NCBI GenBank assembly: GCA_030537145.1
Contig: JAUNON010000011.1
Span: 1-59,475 of the forward strand
Direction of reading: 5' to 3'
Length of the DNA stretch: 59,475 nucleotides
Origin: Lachnospiraceae bacterium
GTDB taxonomy: Bacteria; Bacillota; Clostridia; Lachnospirales; Lachnospiraceae
This document shows, piece by piece, positions 1 to 9,694 of the stretch. The position numbers and the translations under genes were made by a program. The notes under the pieces are model-generated. The model searched no databases, had not been told where the DNA came from, and worked only from the letters and a program-made list of their open reading frames with translations. How positions within the stretch are numbered: position 1 is the stretch's first letter; every line of letters starts with the position of its first letter.

Positions 1-934
1 GCCAGACGATCCAGCTTTGCCTCCAGTTGTCTGCGGCCATACTCCAGCCAAGAAAAAGTGCAGTCAGCAGAATCCAGTAGATTGCAGAAATGGGTCCAAG
101 CTTCACCCTTTTGATTTTTTTCTGTCTGGTATAATCTCCCTCTTGGAGCAGCTTTTGCATACTTTCCCACACAATTCCCACCAAGATCATACACCCTGCC
201 CCAATACCTACCAGCAGCAGGGTAATGCTTAGCATCAAGACCAGCAGCAGATCGTTTTCTGAAATTGCCATGCCGGCAAACAAGGGAACTGCTGCAAGAA
301 TGCAGACGCAAATGCCGATAACTGTCTGACGGTTATATTTGTCATGATACCTTTTCTGACGCTCCTTTACCATGCCGTCCACGCCGTATTCTGTTTCGAA
401 TACCTCCTTTTCCAGATACTCATATTTTCCTGTCTTTAATCCGCTGGATACAAACAAAGCTACGGCAGCAGCCACCAGTAAAAGCATTACGGTCAATCCG
501 ATCCCTGCAGCAAAATTCTCGGAAATGCCATACCGTCCGGTATCCGATGCCGCCCCCAGCAGCAGAAGGCATATGGGCGATATTACACATAGAAATACTC
601 CCGCGGTGATCGGTCTTGCCGTACTTTCTTTCACCCTAAGAAATTCATTTGCTTCTTCCATAGAGACACGCCGCACCGCTCCCTGCCCCGTCATTTCCTC
701 CAGTCCAAAATCATTTGCTGTATATTCTGGCTCTCCCAGCTCATCCCGCAGCAGATAGTCCGTACTGACACCAAAGATCCGGCTCAACTGCAATATTTTT
801 TCCAGATCCGGAACCGACTGGGCTCCCTCCCACTTTGACACCGACTGCCGTGACACGTGCATCTGCTCTGCCAGCTCCTCCTGGGACCACCCGTTCTTTT
901 TTCGAAGCTCCATAATTTTATCCGCTAATATCAT
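1..934 (-). CDS. XRE-family regulator with C-terminal membrane segments (3' end outside window)
   Basis: The reverse strand reads from an ATG at 934 without a stop to base 1, so the gene is cut by the window edge. The first ~65 residues form a helix-turn-helix of the XRE (Cro/CI) type, with [19 protein letters not shown] as the recognition core, followed by the [22 protein letters not shown] stretch usual in this family. After a hydrophilic linker come at least four hydrophobic stretches (for example [20 protein letters not shown]), so this is a membrane-anchored DNA-binding protein. A purine-rich ribosome binding site lies just before the start. Such proteins are common in Clostridia; the signal sensed is unknown. 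No partner gene is visible. Confidence 0.8.
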   Translation of the reverse strand, partial: MILADKIMELRKKNGWSQEELAEQMHVSRQSVSKWEGAQSVPDLEKILQLSRIFGVSTDYLLRDELGEPEYTANDFGLEEMTGQGAVRRVSMEEANEFLRVKESTARPITAGVFLCVISPICLLLLGAASDTGRYGISENFAAGIGLTVMLLLVAAAVALFVSSGLKTGKYEYLEKEVFETEYGVDGMVKERQKRYHDKYNRQTVIGICVCILAAVPLFAGMAISENDLLLVLMLSITLLLVGIGAGCMILVGIVWESMQKLLQEGDYTRQKKIKRVKLGPISAIYWILLTALFLGWSMAADNWRQSWIVW

Positions 935-1171
935 ACCGCTTCTTTCTCTCCTCTCTTTCCAACCCTTTTTTGGATTCTTTTGTTTAGCCGAAAGCACTCT
1001 TAGCAGCTTCTATCTCAGAACTGCTGAGCCTATTGTATCAATTTCAGACGGTTGCATACCACCAATCAGGGCTGTCAATCTGTCAACCAGCGGTTGCAAA
1101 GCGGCTTTTTGCGCCGGATGCGTATTGCGCAGCAATAAAATACATCACGCATCCGTGCGCATCGTTGCACG
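935..1171. other. Intergenic region without a recognisable gene
   Basis: This stretch lies between the trpS terminator and the start of the XRE regulator. It holds only short frames with no start signals, and one 8-bp inverted repeat (GGATGCGT at 1116-1123 and ACGCATCC at 1147-1154) too widely spaced to assign. It presumably contains the promoter of the XRE gene, but no convincing -35/-10 pair was found. Confidence 0.5.
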
Positions 1172-1204
1172 AAAAAAGGGATCATCACCATCGGCAACAA
1201 TCCC
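1172..1204 (-). terminator. Intrinsic terminator of trpS
   Basis: On the reverse strand GGGATTGTTGCC and GGTGATGATCCC pair over 12 positions with several G-U pairs around a GAT loop, followed directly by six T. It lies 46 bases after the trpS stop. Confidence 0.75.
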
Positions 1205-1249
1205 TCTGCACCATCTCTTTTATTTTTTTGCAGCTCTTCCTGTACCGTA

Positions 1250-2254
1250 TTATCGAATCCGTTCGGGAAAACCAATCTTCTTCTGCACCTTGCGCAAGGT
1301 CTTGTTTGCCGTATAAGCAGCCCGTTCCGCATTGTTCTTGATAATACTGTCAATGTACGCCTTATCCTTCTCCAGCTCCCTGAAACGGATCTGCAGCGGC
1401 TCCAGCGCAGCCACTACCGCATCGCCTACCGCTTCCTTAAGCTGGCCGTAACCGCATCCTTCAAATTCCTTCACTGCCTCTTCCGCTGTCTTTCCGGTAC
1501 ATGCACAGTAAATATCCAGCAGATTCTTTATCCCCGGCTGCTCATCCCGGTACAGAATAATGCCTTCGGAATCGGTCACAGCACGCTTGCACTTTCTGCG
1601 GATCGTATCCGGATCATCCATCAGATAAATACTGGCATTGGGATTCTCATCGGATTTGCTCATTTTCTTTGAGGGATCCTGAAGGCTCATGATCTTCGCC
1701 CCCACCTTGCCCACATACGCCTCCGGAATCGTAAATACATCTCCGTAGATTGCGTTAAACCGCTGGGCAATGTCTCTGGTAATTTCCAGATGCTGCATCT
1801 GATCAATTCCCACCGGAACCACATCTGCCTGATAAAGGAGAATGTCCGCCGCCATCAGCACCGGATAGGTAAACAGGCCTGCGTTAATATTGTCCGCATG
1901 CTTTGCCGCCTTATCTTTAAACTGCGTCATCCGGTTCAGCTCACCCATGTAGGTGAAGCAATTCAAAATCCATGCCAGCTCTGCATGGCCGGAGACATGA
2001 GACTGATAGTAAATGCAGTTTTTTTCCGGATCAATTCCTGCCGCAATATATAAGGTCAGCAGCGCCCTGGCTCTCTTGCGCAGCACTGCCGGATCCTGCC
2101 GGACCGTAATCGAATGCAGATCCACCACACTGTAATAACATTCATACTCATCTGCCAGGCTTACCCAGTTCTTTAATGCCCCAAGATAATTCCCAAGCGT
2201 CAGGTTTCCGGTAGCCTGCATACCACTGAATAACACTTTTTTCCCGTTTATCAT
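1250..2254 (-). CDS. trpS: Tryptophanyl-tRNA synthetase
   Basis: Charges tRNA-Trp with tryptophan in the cytoplasm. The 334-residue length is typical for a bacterial TrpRS. The class I signature is seen as TGNLTLGNY (residues 15-23) and the second ATP-binding motif as KMSKS (197-201). The middle part contains the conserved VPVGIDQMQHLEITRDIA stretch. The ATG has a GGGAG ribosome binding site. A good sigma-A promoter lies just upstream and an intrinsic terminator follows, so it is probably transcribed alone. There is no T-box leader: only 95 bases separate it from the upstream gene. Confidence 0.97.
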   Translation of the reverse strand: MINGKKVLFSGMQATGNLTLGNYLGALKNWVSLADEYECYYSVVDLHSITVRQDPAVLRKRARALLTLYIAAGIDPEKNCIYYQSHVSGHAELAWILNCFTYMGELNRMTQFKDKAAKHADNINAGLFTYPVLMAADILLYQADVVPVGIDQMQHLEITRDIAQRFNAIYGDVFTIPEAYVGKVGAKIMSLQDPSKKMSKSDENPNASIYLMDDPDTIRRKCKRAVTDSEGIILYRDEQPGIKNLLDIYCACTGKTAEEAVKEFEGCGYGQLKEAVGDAVVAALEPLQIRFRELEKDKAYIDSIIKNNAERAAYTANKTLRKVQKKIGFPERIR

Positions 2255-2309
2255 TTTTGCGCTCCCATCTGTGCCAAAATTCTTCTGTCCGCACTTATTT
2301 TCTTATAAA

Positions 2310-2338
2310 TTCTATCATTTTGAAGATTTAAAGTCAAT
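2310..2338 (-). promoter_or_regulatory. Sigma-A promoter of trpS
   Basis: Reverse strand: TTGACT (2333-2338), 17-base spacer, TAGAAT (2310-2315), 56 bases ahead of the trpS start. Confidence 0.6.
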
Positions 2339-2349
2339 ATATGGCACGC

Positions 2350-2961
2350 TTACATCGGATACCCTTTTAAATAATAGTCCCTAACAAAACGGAATAACTC
2401 CTGTTCTCCCCGTTTATCCAGAATTTTCAGCATTCCTTCCAGCTCCTTAGCCGTCTGCGGGTGCATCAACTGCCGGCTCTTTCCCCGCTCGAAATACCTC
2501 AGCGGTTCATGCTGGGTATAATCTCCCTTTAAGTAAATTTTAGAGGCCGCAATACGGTCCATCAGCATCTCCGCCACATATTTCCTGGGCATCTGTACCG
2601 GAACCACAGGAGGCTGTCCCGGAACGATTTTCTGAGAATAATCGGTCCAGAATTCAAAATGATGCCGGTTTCTTCCCTTGTGATGCATCCACGAAGAGGA
2701 ATATCCCTTTTCTTCCCGCTCCCCGTTATTTGGGCTTCTCTTTCCGTCCTGATAATATTTACAGCCCATGAAAAACTCTGACGGCGTATATTTGGACATA
2801 TCATGCATAATTCCCTGATAGTACAGCCCCACAGCAAAGCAATGCTGCATCACCTGAAGCTTATGCTCTGTAATCGTCCGAAAATGTCCCAGCGCTTTAT
2901 CCAGAGTAATTTGCCCGTTTATTACCCTTTTTTGTGTGCTGCTAATCTGTCTTTTTTCCAT
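2350..2961 (-). CDS. DUF5662 family protein
   Basis: A 203-residue soluble protein. The region around residues 24-65 (LGHFRTITEHKLQVMQHCF, then GIMHDMSKYTPSEF) matches my recollection of the DUF5662 family, which has a conserved His-Asp pair resembling an HD-type metal site. Further His residues (MHHKGRNRHHFE) could complete a metal centre. The function is not known; a hydrolase role would be a guess. It lies 14 bases downstream of the GlgX-like gene on the same strand, so the two are probably co-transcribed. The ribosome binding site before the ATG is weak, which fits translational coupling. Confidence 0.7.
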   Translation of the reverse strand: MEKRQISSTQKRVINGQITLDKALGHFRTITEHKLQVMQHCFAVGLYYQGIMHDMSKYTPSEFFMGCKYYQDGKRSPNNGEREEKGYSSSWMHHKGRNRHHFEFWTDYSQKIVPGQPPVVPVQMPRKYVAEMLMDRIAASKIYLKGDYTQHEPLRYFERGKSRQLMHPQTAKELEGMLKILDKRGEQELFRFVRDYYLKGYPM

Positions 2962-2975
2962 TTTACTTCACTACC

Positions 2976-4904
2976 TTATTCTGATATGATTTCTGTTTCT
3001 GTTTTTTTCTGTTCATCCGAAGGCTTTGTTTTTTTCATTTCAGGCAAGCTCTCCGATACAAGCACCCGAACACTGCGTCCGGGAACCTCCATCTCTCTTC
3101 CCTGTATCAGCTTCAAACCATTTCCCTCTGTTTCAGGATCTCCCTTTGTGTCCGCCGTATCCAGCCTTAAGGACCAGGCCATACCCTCCGGAAGATTGGG
3201 CAGAGCCAGTGTCTGCGGATCCCAGTGAAAATTATAGGCTGCATAGACAAACTCCCGGGTCCCTGCATACATTCCGCAGTACATCAGACCCACATGCCGG
3301 TTCTGATATTCAAAAGCGCCATACCAGGCCCGGCTCCCATGACAGGAAAAATCCGGATATCCGCAGGAAAGCGTATCCGCCCCAAGCAATGGCCTTTCCA
3401 TATGCAGAATACGGTGCTCCCTGCGGAACGCAATCAGCTTCTTTACAAAATCCGTCAGCTCACGGCCCGATTTTTCTTTGCTCCAGTCAACCCAGGTCAG
3501 CTCACTGTCGTGACAGTAGGGATTATTATTTCCCTGCTGGGAATTGCCGAACTCATCCCCTGCCAGCAGCATAGGCGTTCCCTGAGACAGCAGCAGCATG
3601 GCAAAGGCATTTTTCATCTGACGCAGACGCAGCCTGTTGATCATCCGTTTTTTTGTGGGACCCTCCGCCCCGCAATTCCAACTGTACTCACAGGCAGCCC
3701 CGTCTCTTCCCTGCTCTCCATTGGATTCATTATGCTTTTTGTCATAGGATACCAGATCCATCAGTGTAAAGCCGTCGTGGCCGGTAATATAATTCACCAC
3801 CCCGCTGTCCTTAGGATTGTAGCGGACACGGTCCACAAAGCCGGATAGCTGATTTTCGTCCCCTTTTAAAAGCTTTCTGGCGGTTATTTTAAATCCCTCA
3901 TTACATTCCGCCAGATTTCGGAAGTCATGCCCCCTTCCGGAAGGATAGATCCGGTCTGAAGGAAAATAGCCGGAAAGCAGCTTTGTTTTTCTCAGCACAG
4001 GATTTCCGGCCAGTTGATTCGCAGCCTCCTGATTCATCAGCAGTGAAAAACCGTCCACATGATACTCCTGCACCCACCAGGTCAGGCAATCACTTACCAT
4101 ATTCATGTTCAGCGGATCCGGAAATGCGAACTCCATCAGCACTTCTATTCCGTTTTCATGAAAGGTACGCACCATCGTCTTAAATTCCACATCCGGCTGC
4201 TTTGTTGCGCAGTAGGACTGCTTCGGTGCGAAATAAAAGCCCGGAACATAGCCCCAATAATTGATGCGGCCGCCCTTTTGATTTTCCACTTCCATCAGGG
4301 AAGTGCCGCAGCCCGGCTCCCTCATGATCTCATCGAATTCATAAGCCGGCATCAAAAGCACCTGATTCACTCCCAGCTCCTTCAAATAAGGCAGCTTCTC
4401 CTGCAAACCAAGAAAGGTTCCCTTATGCCGGACTCTGGAATTTTTCTGTTTTGTAAATCCCCTTACATGCAGGTGATAAAGAATCCCATCCTCATAAGGG
4501 ATCCGCAGCGCTTTTTGATCTTCCTTCCAGTCAAATCCCTTCTTTACAAAGCCGGCCCGACGCTGATGCTCTCCCCTGTGCGCCCGGTCGCCGAATACCG
4601 GGCTTCCTGTTACCAGCCTGGCAGCCGGATCAACGACTACCTTCTGCCCGATGCGGAAATTATATTCGTATTTATCCGGTGCAATCGCCGCCTTCAGCGT
4701 GCGCACAACACCGGAATAACCGCTGTCCGGAAAGGGAATCTCCTCTGCAATCTCTTCCGTCCCCTTCCGGTATAAAATCAGGCTTACCGGCTCTTTTGAC
4801 GGCGCTGCGGCAGAAAAAGTGATCCCGTCTTTCTCTGTCCATGCTCCCAGTCCCCGATATTTTCCTTCTGAAGCTAAAATTTTCTGTCTGTTCTTTTCTG
4901 ACAA
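2976..4904 (-). CDS. GlgX/isoamylase-like GH13 protein with degraded catalytic site
   Basis: Overall a glycogen debranching enzyme of the GlgX/TreX type (642 residues): an N-terminal CBM48-like beta domain (about 20-110), a GH13 barrel (about 140-500) and a C-terminal beta domain. Conserved region IV is intact (NYITGHDGFTL, about 371-381), as are LLSQGTPMLLAGDEFGNSQQ and the following NNPYCHDSELTWVDW. However region I reads VLMEFAFPD instead of a DVVYNH-type motif, region II reads VDGFSLLMNQ where the nucleophile Asp of DGFRFD is expected, and region III reads KLLSGYF where the acid/base Glu of LIAE is expected. It is probably not a working hydrolase; a glycogen-binding or scaffolding role is possible. 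The likely start is TTG with AAGGGGAA upstream, 20 bases after exoA. Confidence 0.85.
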   Translation of the reverse strand: MSEKNRQKILASEGKYRGLGAWTEKDGITFSAAAPSKEPVSLILYRKGTEEIAEEIPFPDSGYSGVVRTLKAAIAPDKYEYNFRIGQKVVVDPAARLVTGSPVFGDRAHRGEHQRRAGFVKKGFDWKEDQKALRIPYEDGILYHLHVRGFTKQKNSRVRHKGTFLGLQEKLPYLKELGVNQVLLMPAYEFDEIMREPGCGTSLMEVENQKGGRINYWGYVPGFYFAPKQSYCATKQPDVEFKTMVRTFHENGIEVLMEFAFPDPLNMNMVSDCLTWWVQEYHVDGFSLLMNQEAANQLAGNPVLRKTKLLSGYFPSDRIYPSGRGHDFRNLAECNEGFKITARKLLKGDENQLSGFVDRVRYNPKDSGVVNYITGHDGFTLMDLVSYDKKHNESNGEQGRDGAACEYSWNCGAEGPTKKRMINRLRLRQMKNAFAMLLLSQGTPMLLAGDEFGNSQQGNNNPYCHDSELTWVDWSKEKSGRELTDFVKKLIAFRREHRILHMERPLLGADTLSCGYPDFSCHGSRAWYGAFEYQNRHVGLMYCGMYAGTREFVYAAYNFHWDPQTLALPNLPEGMAWSLRLDTADTKGDPETEGNGLKLIQGREMEVPGRSVRVLVSESLPEMKKTKPSDEQKKTETEIISE

Positions 4905-4924
4905 CGCTTCTGTTCCCCTTCCCT

Positions 4925-5680
4925 CTACAAGTCAATATCCAATTCTACCGGACAATGATCTGAGCCAAATACTTCCGTATGAATTGCAGCCCCCTTAAGC
5001 TTCTCCTTCAGACACTCAGAAACGCAGAAATAGTCGATTCGCCAGCCTGCATTCTTCTCTCTGGCCTTAAAACGGTAAGACCACCAGCTATAGACTCCCG
5101 TCTGCTCCGGATAAAAATACCGATACGTATCAATAAAGCCCGCTTCCAGCATCGCCGTGCACTTTGCCCGCTCTTCATCCGTAAATCCGGCATTTTTCCG
5201 GTTTGTTTTCGGATTTTTCAAGTCTATTTCTTCATGGGCCACGTTCAGATCCCCGCAGAATACCACCGGTTTTTTCTCCTCCAGCTTCTTTAAATAGCGA
5301 AGGAAATCATCCTCCCATTTCATACGGTAATCCAGCCTGGCCAGCTCGTTCTGAGAATTCGGCGTATAAACCGTAATCATATAAAACTCCGGATACTCCA
5401 GCGTAATCACACGGCCCTCCTGGTCATGCTCCTCTATCCCTATGCCGTACGCAGCGGACAGCGGCTTTTGCTTTGTAAAAACAGCCGTACCGGAATATCC
5501 TTTCTTCCGGGCATAATTCCAGTATTGTTCGTATCCCGGCAGCTCCAGCTCGATCTGTCCCTCCTGCAGCTTGCTTTCCTGAATGCAGAAAATATCCGCA
5601 TCTATTTCCTTCACAAAATCAAGAAACCCTTTTTGAATGCAGGCCCTTAGACCATTTACATTCCAGGAAATCATTTTCAC
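4925..5680 (-). CDS. exoA: Exodeoxyribonuclease III (AP endonuclease)
   Basis: A 251-residue member of the ExoIII/APE1 endonuclease-exonuclease-phosphatase fold, which cuts DNA at abasic sites and removes 3' blocking groups in base excision repair. Visible motifs are [11 protein letters not shown] at the N-terminus, FCIQESKLQ with the metal-binding Glu, [18 protein letters not shown], and the C-terminal [13 protein letters not shown] with the catalytic Asp-His pair. Start: GTG at 5680 has GGAGG at good spacing; an ATG two codons later is the alternative. First gene of a probable operon with the GlgX-like and DUF5662 genes. Confidence 0.95.
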   Translation of the reverse strand: MKMISWNVNGLRACIQKGFLDFVKEIDADIFCIQESKLQEGQIELELPGYEQYWNYARKKGYSGTAVFTKQKPLSAAYGIGIEEHDQEGRVITLEYPEFYMITVYTPNSQNELARLDYRMKWEDDFLRYLKKLEEKKPVVFCGDLNVAHEEIDLKNPKTNRKNAGFTDEERAKCTAMLEAGFIDTYRYFYPEQTGVYSWWSYRFKAREKNAGWRIDYFCVSECLKEKLKGAAIHTEVFGSDHCPVELDIDL

Positions 5681-5802
5681 AATCCCTTCCTCCTCTCCGC
5701 CTAAGAACCCGGCAGAAATACTTCAGCCGGGTAATCCATGATTAGTATAACATTTCTGTTTCCATTTTCCTACCCCAAGTTACAAATCTTTCGTAACAGT
5801 TC

Positions 5803-5831
5803 TTGCATTTTCCCCGTACATTTGATAAAGT
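5803..5831 (+). promoter_or_regulatory. Probable sigma-A promoter of the DUF1292 gene
   Basis: TTGCAT (5803-5808), 17-base spacer, TAAAGT (5826-5831), 65 bases before the start. The -10 box is imperfect. Confidence 0.4.
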
Positions 5832-5896
5832 GTATCCATATACAGGCAACGGGTTCTGCCTGGACAATCTGGAAAATAAAATGCGAGGTACGAAAA

Positions 5897-6259
5897 ATGA
5901 GCGACAATAATTCATGCAGCGGCAACTGCTCCGGCTGTGACTCTAACTGTTTTACGGACGGCGAAAATGGCGCTACCGTCACATTAAATCTGGATGACGG
6001 TACGGATGTGGAATGTGCGATCCTGACCATTTATAAAGCGGCAGGCAGAGACTATATCGCACTGCTCCCTCTGAATGAAAAAGGGGAAAATGAGGACGGC
6101 GAGGTATATCTTTATCGTTTTACCTTAGGCGAGAACAGCGAACCGTCTCTGGAAAACATCGAAGATGATGAAGAGTATGAGGCTGCTTCCGATGGCTTTG
6201 ACCAGTGGCTGGATGACCAGGAGTTTGATGACCTGGTCTATGAAGAAGAGGAATCATAG
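5897..6259 (+). CDS. DUF1292 domain protein
   Basis: A 120-residue acidic protein. The ATG at 5897 is chosen because it has a GCGAGG ribosome binding site and because the upstream codons in frame look non-coding. Residues ~25-90 (TVTLNLDDGTDVECAI... DYIALLPL ... EVYLYRF) match the DUF1292 (YrzB-like) pattern of Firmicutes. The N-terminus is unusual in carrying a Cys cluster, CSGNCSGCDSNC, which could bind metal. The C-terminus is very rich in Glu/Asp. Its function is unknown in the family. It is the only plus-strand gene in the first 50 kb that looks real. Confidence 0.8.
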   Translation: MSDNNSCSGNCSGCDSNCFTDGENGATVTLNLDDGTDVECAILTIYKAAGRDYIALLPLNEKGENEDGEVYLYRFTLGENSEPSLENIEDDEEYEAASDGFDQWLDDQEFDDLVYEEEES

Positions 6260-6295
6260 GAGCCGGAAGCCGGGACAGGCAAATAGGTATGCAGC

Positions 6296-8125
6296 TTATT
6301 CCGGAAAATCAAACACTTCCAGAAAGCTGGAGGGCTCCAGGCGCTTTCCATAGCGCTCTTTGATGTAAAACAAATGCAGGCGTTTTTTTGCGCGGGTCAT
6401 GCCCACGTAAAAAAGACGCCTTTCTTCTTCTATATCTGCCGCCAGATAGGCCTTCCGATGGGGAATCACTTCCTCATTCACATCCAAAATAAAGACCTCC
6501 TCGAACTCCAGCCCCTTCGCACTGTGGAGCGTGGAGAATACAACGGCATCCTCATCCTTTGTATCCTTTCGCCTTTGTTCCTCCAGCGTACGCTGATACT
6601 CCTCCACATGGGAAAACCAATCCCGAAAGGTTTTAAAATTTCTGGCGCTTTCCTGCAGCTCCTCCAGTACCTCCAGCAGCTCCTCTGCCTTCAGCTTCCG
6701 CTGTCCGGCATATTCCTTCAAATAGGATTCATAATCCATGCCATGGCGGATAAAATTGACGGCCGCATAGGGCATCATCCGTTTCATGCGCTCTAAATTT
6801 TCCTCCAGCAGATCCAGCCGTTCCACCATCCAGGGCTTCTCCTCATACCACATACGCAGCCGGTCAAAAGAAATCCGGGGTTCGTCCACGCATTCCCGGC
6901 TGATATACCTGGTTGGCCGGTTCATAATCTGAAGGAAGTCCTTCCGCTCCCGAATCCCCATTGCCAGGCGGATATAAGCAAACACATCCTTTGCAATCCA
7001 ATGTTCATACAGGCTGGGCATCGTATCCCGCATCCGGAAGGGGATCTGGAATTCCATCAGCTTTTCCGCAAAAAAACGGCCGCCCACATTCGTCCGGGTC
7101 AATACGGCTATCTTATGATAAGGAACTCCTCTTTTTACGGATTCCCGGATGCATTTGATCAGATAACCGGCTTCCCGCTCCTGATTGGAAAGACAGCGGA
7201 TCTCTACCGGTTCTCCCTCCTCTTGCGTGCAATGGATCTCTTTGGAAAAACGGTTTTTATTTTCCCGAATCACCTGCTGGGATGCCTGCACAATCGCTTT
7301 TGCGGAACGGAAGTTCTGATCCAGCACCACCACCTCCGCCTTAGGATAATCCTTTGGAAAGCTGCGCATAATCTCCGGCTTCGCCCCCCGGAACCGGTAA
7401 ATGGACTGATCATCATCGCCTACGATAAACAGATTGTCTTGGGGCGCTGCCAGCATTCTGGCTATCTGATACTGAAGCGGATTAATATCCTGAAATTCAT
7501 CCACCAGAATATACCGGAAACGCTGCTGCCACTGTGCCAGAATATCGGGCCGCTGCCGGAAAAGCTCATAGCAATAAACCAGCATATCATCAAAATCAAT
7601 CCGGCCGCTTCTTCTGAGACGCTCCTGATAACCCAGATAAATCTTCCGGAAGGCGTCCTCAGAGCAGGTTGTGGAATAATAATGCTCCAGCCGGATCTGC
7701 TCATTCTTTACCAGGCTGATCTCTGCCGCCAGCTCCGAAAGGAATTCCTTTTCATCCTCATGCTCCAGCTTCAGTTGAGAAGTCAGCTCCGATAGAATCT
7801 GATATTTCTGAGTCTCCTTCAGAATATTTTCTGCCGTATAATGATACGCATATTTTAAAATCTGGAAAAAAACCGCATGAAAAGTCCCAAACGTCACACG
7901 GCTTTTGGCGCCCATAAGGCGTTCAAAGCGCTCCCGCATCTCGACGGCAGCAGCCTTTGTAAAGGTGATGACCAGAATCTCCTCCGGCCGGACCCCCAAC
8001 TGCTCCATCAAATATTTTGTTCTATTTACAATAACAAGGGTTTTTCCGGAACCAGGGCCTGCCAATACCATGGCAGGCCCCTTTCCATGGGCGATAGCCC
8101 GTGATTGTGCTTGTGTAATATGCAT
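6296..8125 (-). CDS. UvrD/PcrA-like superfamily I DNA helicase
   Basis: A 609-residue ATP-dependent 3'-5' helicase, shorter than typical PcrA/UvrD (over 700). Motif I/Walker A is GPGSGKT (23-29), motif Ia ILVITFTKAAA, motif II DEFQDINPLQYQ, motif III GDDDQSIYRFRGA, motif IV VLDQNFRS, motif V STLHSAKGLEFEEVFI and motif VI RRLFYVGMTRAKKRL. All are intact, so it should be active in repair or in removing proteins from DNA. The reduced length lies in the 2B/C-terminal part. It follows gltX by 7 bases on the same strand, suggesting co-transcription. A full-length pcrA elsewhere in the genome is likely but not visible. Confidence 0.9.
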   Translation of the reverse strand: MHITQAQSRAIAHGKGPAMVLAGPGSGKTLVIVNRTKYLMEQLGVRPEEILVITFTKAAAVEMRERFERLMGAKSRVTFGTFHAVFFQILKYAYHYTAENILKETQKYQILSELTSQLKLEHEDEKEFLSELAAEISLVKNEQIRLEHYYSTTCSEDAFRKIYLGYQERLRRSGRIDFDDMLVYCYELFRQRPDILAQWQQRFRYILVDEFQDINPLQYQIARMLAAPQDNLFIVGDDDQSIYRFRGAKPEIMRSFPKDYPKAEVVVLDQNFRSAKAIVQASQQVIRENKNRFSKEIHCTQEEGEPVEIRCLSNQEREAGYLIKCIRESVKRGVPYHKIAVLTRTNVGGRFFAEKLMEFQIPFRMRDTMPSLYEHWIAKDVFAYIRLAMGIRERKDFLQIMNRPTRYISRECVDEPRISFDRLRMWYEEKPWMVERLDLLEENLERMKRMMPYAAVNFIRHGMDYESYLKEYAGQRKLKAEELLEVLEELQESARNFKTFRDWFSHVEEYQRTLEEQRRKDTKDEDAVVFSTLHSAKGLEFEEVFILDVNEEVIPHRKAYLAADIEEERRLFYVGMTRAKKRLHLFYIKERYGKRLEPSSFLEVFDFPE

Positions 8126-8132
8126 GATGCTC

Positions 8133-9584
8133 CTAGTTTTCTAACAATTCGATCGCCTTCTGAAAACGAAGAAGAGTTTCTTCTTTTCCGATCACTTCCA
8201 TGATCTCCGTAGCGCCTGCAGGGGTATTCTGCTTTCCGGACACAGCTATCCGCACGGGCCAGATCACAAATCCTGCCTTATATCCCTTCTCGTCCGCATA
8301 GGTCTTTAGCACACTGTAAAGGGCGTCATTGCTGTAATCCTCCTGCGCCTCCAAAACCGGAAGCAGATCCTTCAACACTTCCAGCGATTTTTCCGAGTTG
8401 GTTTTCCACTTCTTATTCGTGTAAAGAGCGGTGTCATATTCCGGCAGCGCCTCAAAGAAATCGATCAGTCCGGCAATATCCGGGAAAATCTCTATACGGC
8501 TCTTTACCATCAAAGCGATTTTCTTCATGTCATAATCCTTTGTAATCACTTCCCGGAGATAGGGAAGAGCCATCTCATAGAACCGGTCAAACTCCATCGC
8601 CTTAATATACTCACCGTTCATCCATTTCAGCTTCTGAATATCAAATACTGCCGGAGACTTGCTCATATGGCGGTAATCGAAGGCTTTCACCAGCTCTTCC
8701 AGAGAAAAGATTTCCCGATTATCCTCCGGGCACCAGCCCAGCAGCGCCACATAATTTACAATCGCCTCCGTCACAAATCCCTGCTCCAGCAGATCCTCGA
8801 AGGAGGAATGACCGCAGCGCTTGCTCAGCTTACGATGCTCTTCGTCGGTGATCAGCGGGCAATGCACGTATACCGGAACCTCCCAGCCGAAGGCATGGTA
8901 TAAACGGTTGTACTTGGGTGCAGAGGAAAGATATTCATTTCCCCGAACCACATGGGTAATTCCCATCAGATGGTCATCCACCACGTTAGCAAAATTATAG
9001 GTGGGATATCCGTCGGATTTAATCAGAATCATATCATCCAGCTCCGCATTTGGAACCTCGATTTCACCGTAGATCTCATCCACAAACTTCGTGGTGCCCT
9101 CCCGGGGCACATTCTGACGGATCACATACGGAATACCCGCTGCCAGCTTTTCCTCAATCTCCTCCTTGGACAGATGCAGGCAATGCTTATCGTAAACCAC
9201 GATTTCCTTCCCTGCCACCTCCTGCCGCAAGGACTCCAGCCGCTCCTTATCGCAGAAGCAATAGTAAGCCTCTCCCTTCTCGATCAGCTCTTTGGCATAT
9301 TTCAGGTAAATTCCCTCCTTCTGGCGCTCACTCTGCACATAGGGTCCCACACCGCCGTCCTTATCCGGCCCCTCATCATGAAGCAACCCGGTCTTTTCCA
9401 GTGTGCGGTAAATAATATCAACTGCTCCCTCCACATAACGCTCCTGATCGGTATCTTCAATCCGCAGCATAAAGCATCCGTCCTCATGCTTCGCAATCAG
9501 ATATGCATACAATGCAGTTCTTAAGTTTCCCACATGCATCCGGCCTGTGGGGCTGGGCGCAAATCTTGTTTTTACGTTTGCCAT
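8133..9584 (-). CDS. gltX: Glutamyl-tRNA synthetase
   Basis: Class I synthetase charging tRNA-Glu (and probably tRNA-Gln, as in most Firmicutes). Residues 5-20 carry the signature [15 protein letters not shown] and the second ATP motif is KLSKR at about residue 250. The length is 483 residues with the start chosen at ATG 9584, which has AAGGAG eight bases upstream; an in-frame ATG at 9602 precedes that ribosome binding site and is unlikely. Upstream gene of a probable pair with the helicase. Confidence 0.96.
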   Translation of the reverse strand: MANVKTRFAPSPTGRMHVGNLRTALYAYLIAKHEDGCFMLRIEDTDQERYVEGAVDIIYRTLEKTGLLHDEGPDKDGGVGPYVQSERQKEGIYLKYAKELIEKGEAYYCFCDKERLESLRQEVAGKEIVVYDKHCLHLSKEEIEEKLAAGIPYVIRQNVPREGTTKFVDEIYGEIEVPNAELDDMILIKSDGYPTYNFANVVDDHLMGITHVVRGNEYLSSAPKYNRLYHAFGWEVPVYVHCPLITDEEHRKLSKRCGHSSFEDLLEQGFVTEAIVNYVALLGWCPEDNREIFSLEELVKAFDYRHMSKSPAVFDIQKLKWMNGEYIKAMEFDRFYEMALPYLREVITKDYDMKKIALMVKSRIEIFPDIAGLIDFFEALPEYDTALYTNKKWKTNSEKSLEVLKDLLPVLEAQEDYSNDALYSVLKTYADEKGYKAGFVIWPVRIAVSGKQNTPAGATEIMEVIGKEETLLRFQKAIELLEN

Positions 9585-9694
9585 TTTTTCATTCTCCTTC
9601 ATTATCCTAAATCATTATTTCTGTCTAACTTTTTCCGTGCAGCCCGGTACATCGTTCTGATGGGCCGCTGCAAAACGCCTCGTACAAATGGTTC

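Noticed and set aside
1107..1163. Inverted repeat GGATGCGT/ACGCATCC upstream of the XRE gene
   Set aside because: Short arms with a long gap and no related copy in the window; not distinguishable from chance.
5792..5802. CGTAACAGTTC, an 11-base match to the end of the palindromic repeats
   Set aside because: No hairpin or further similarity follows, so it is treated as chance or a very degraded end.
5738..5896. N-terminal extension of the DUF1292 protein
   Set aside because: It covers the promoter region and lacks a ribosome binding site; ATG 5897 fits the family.
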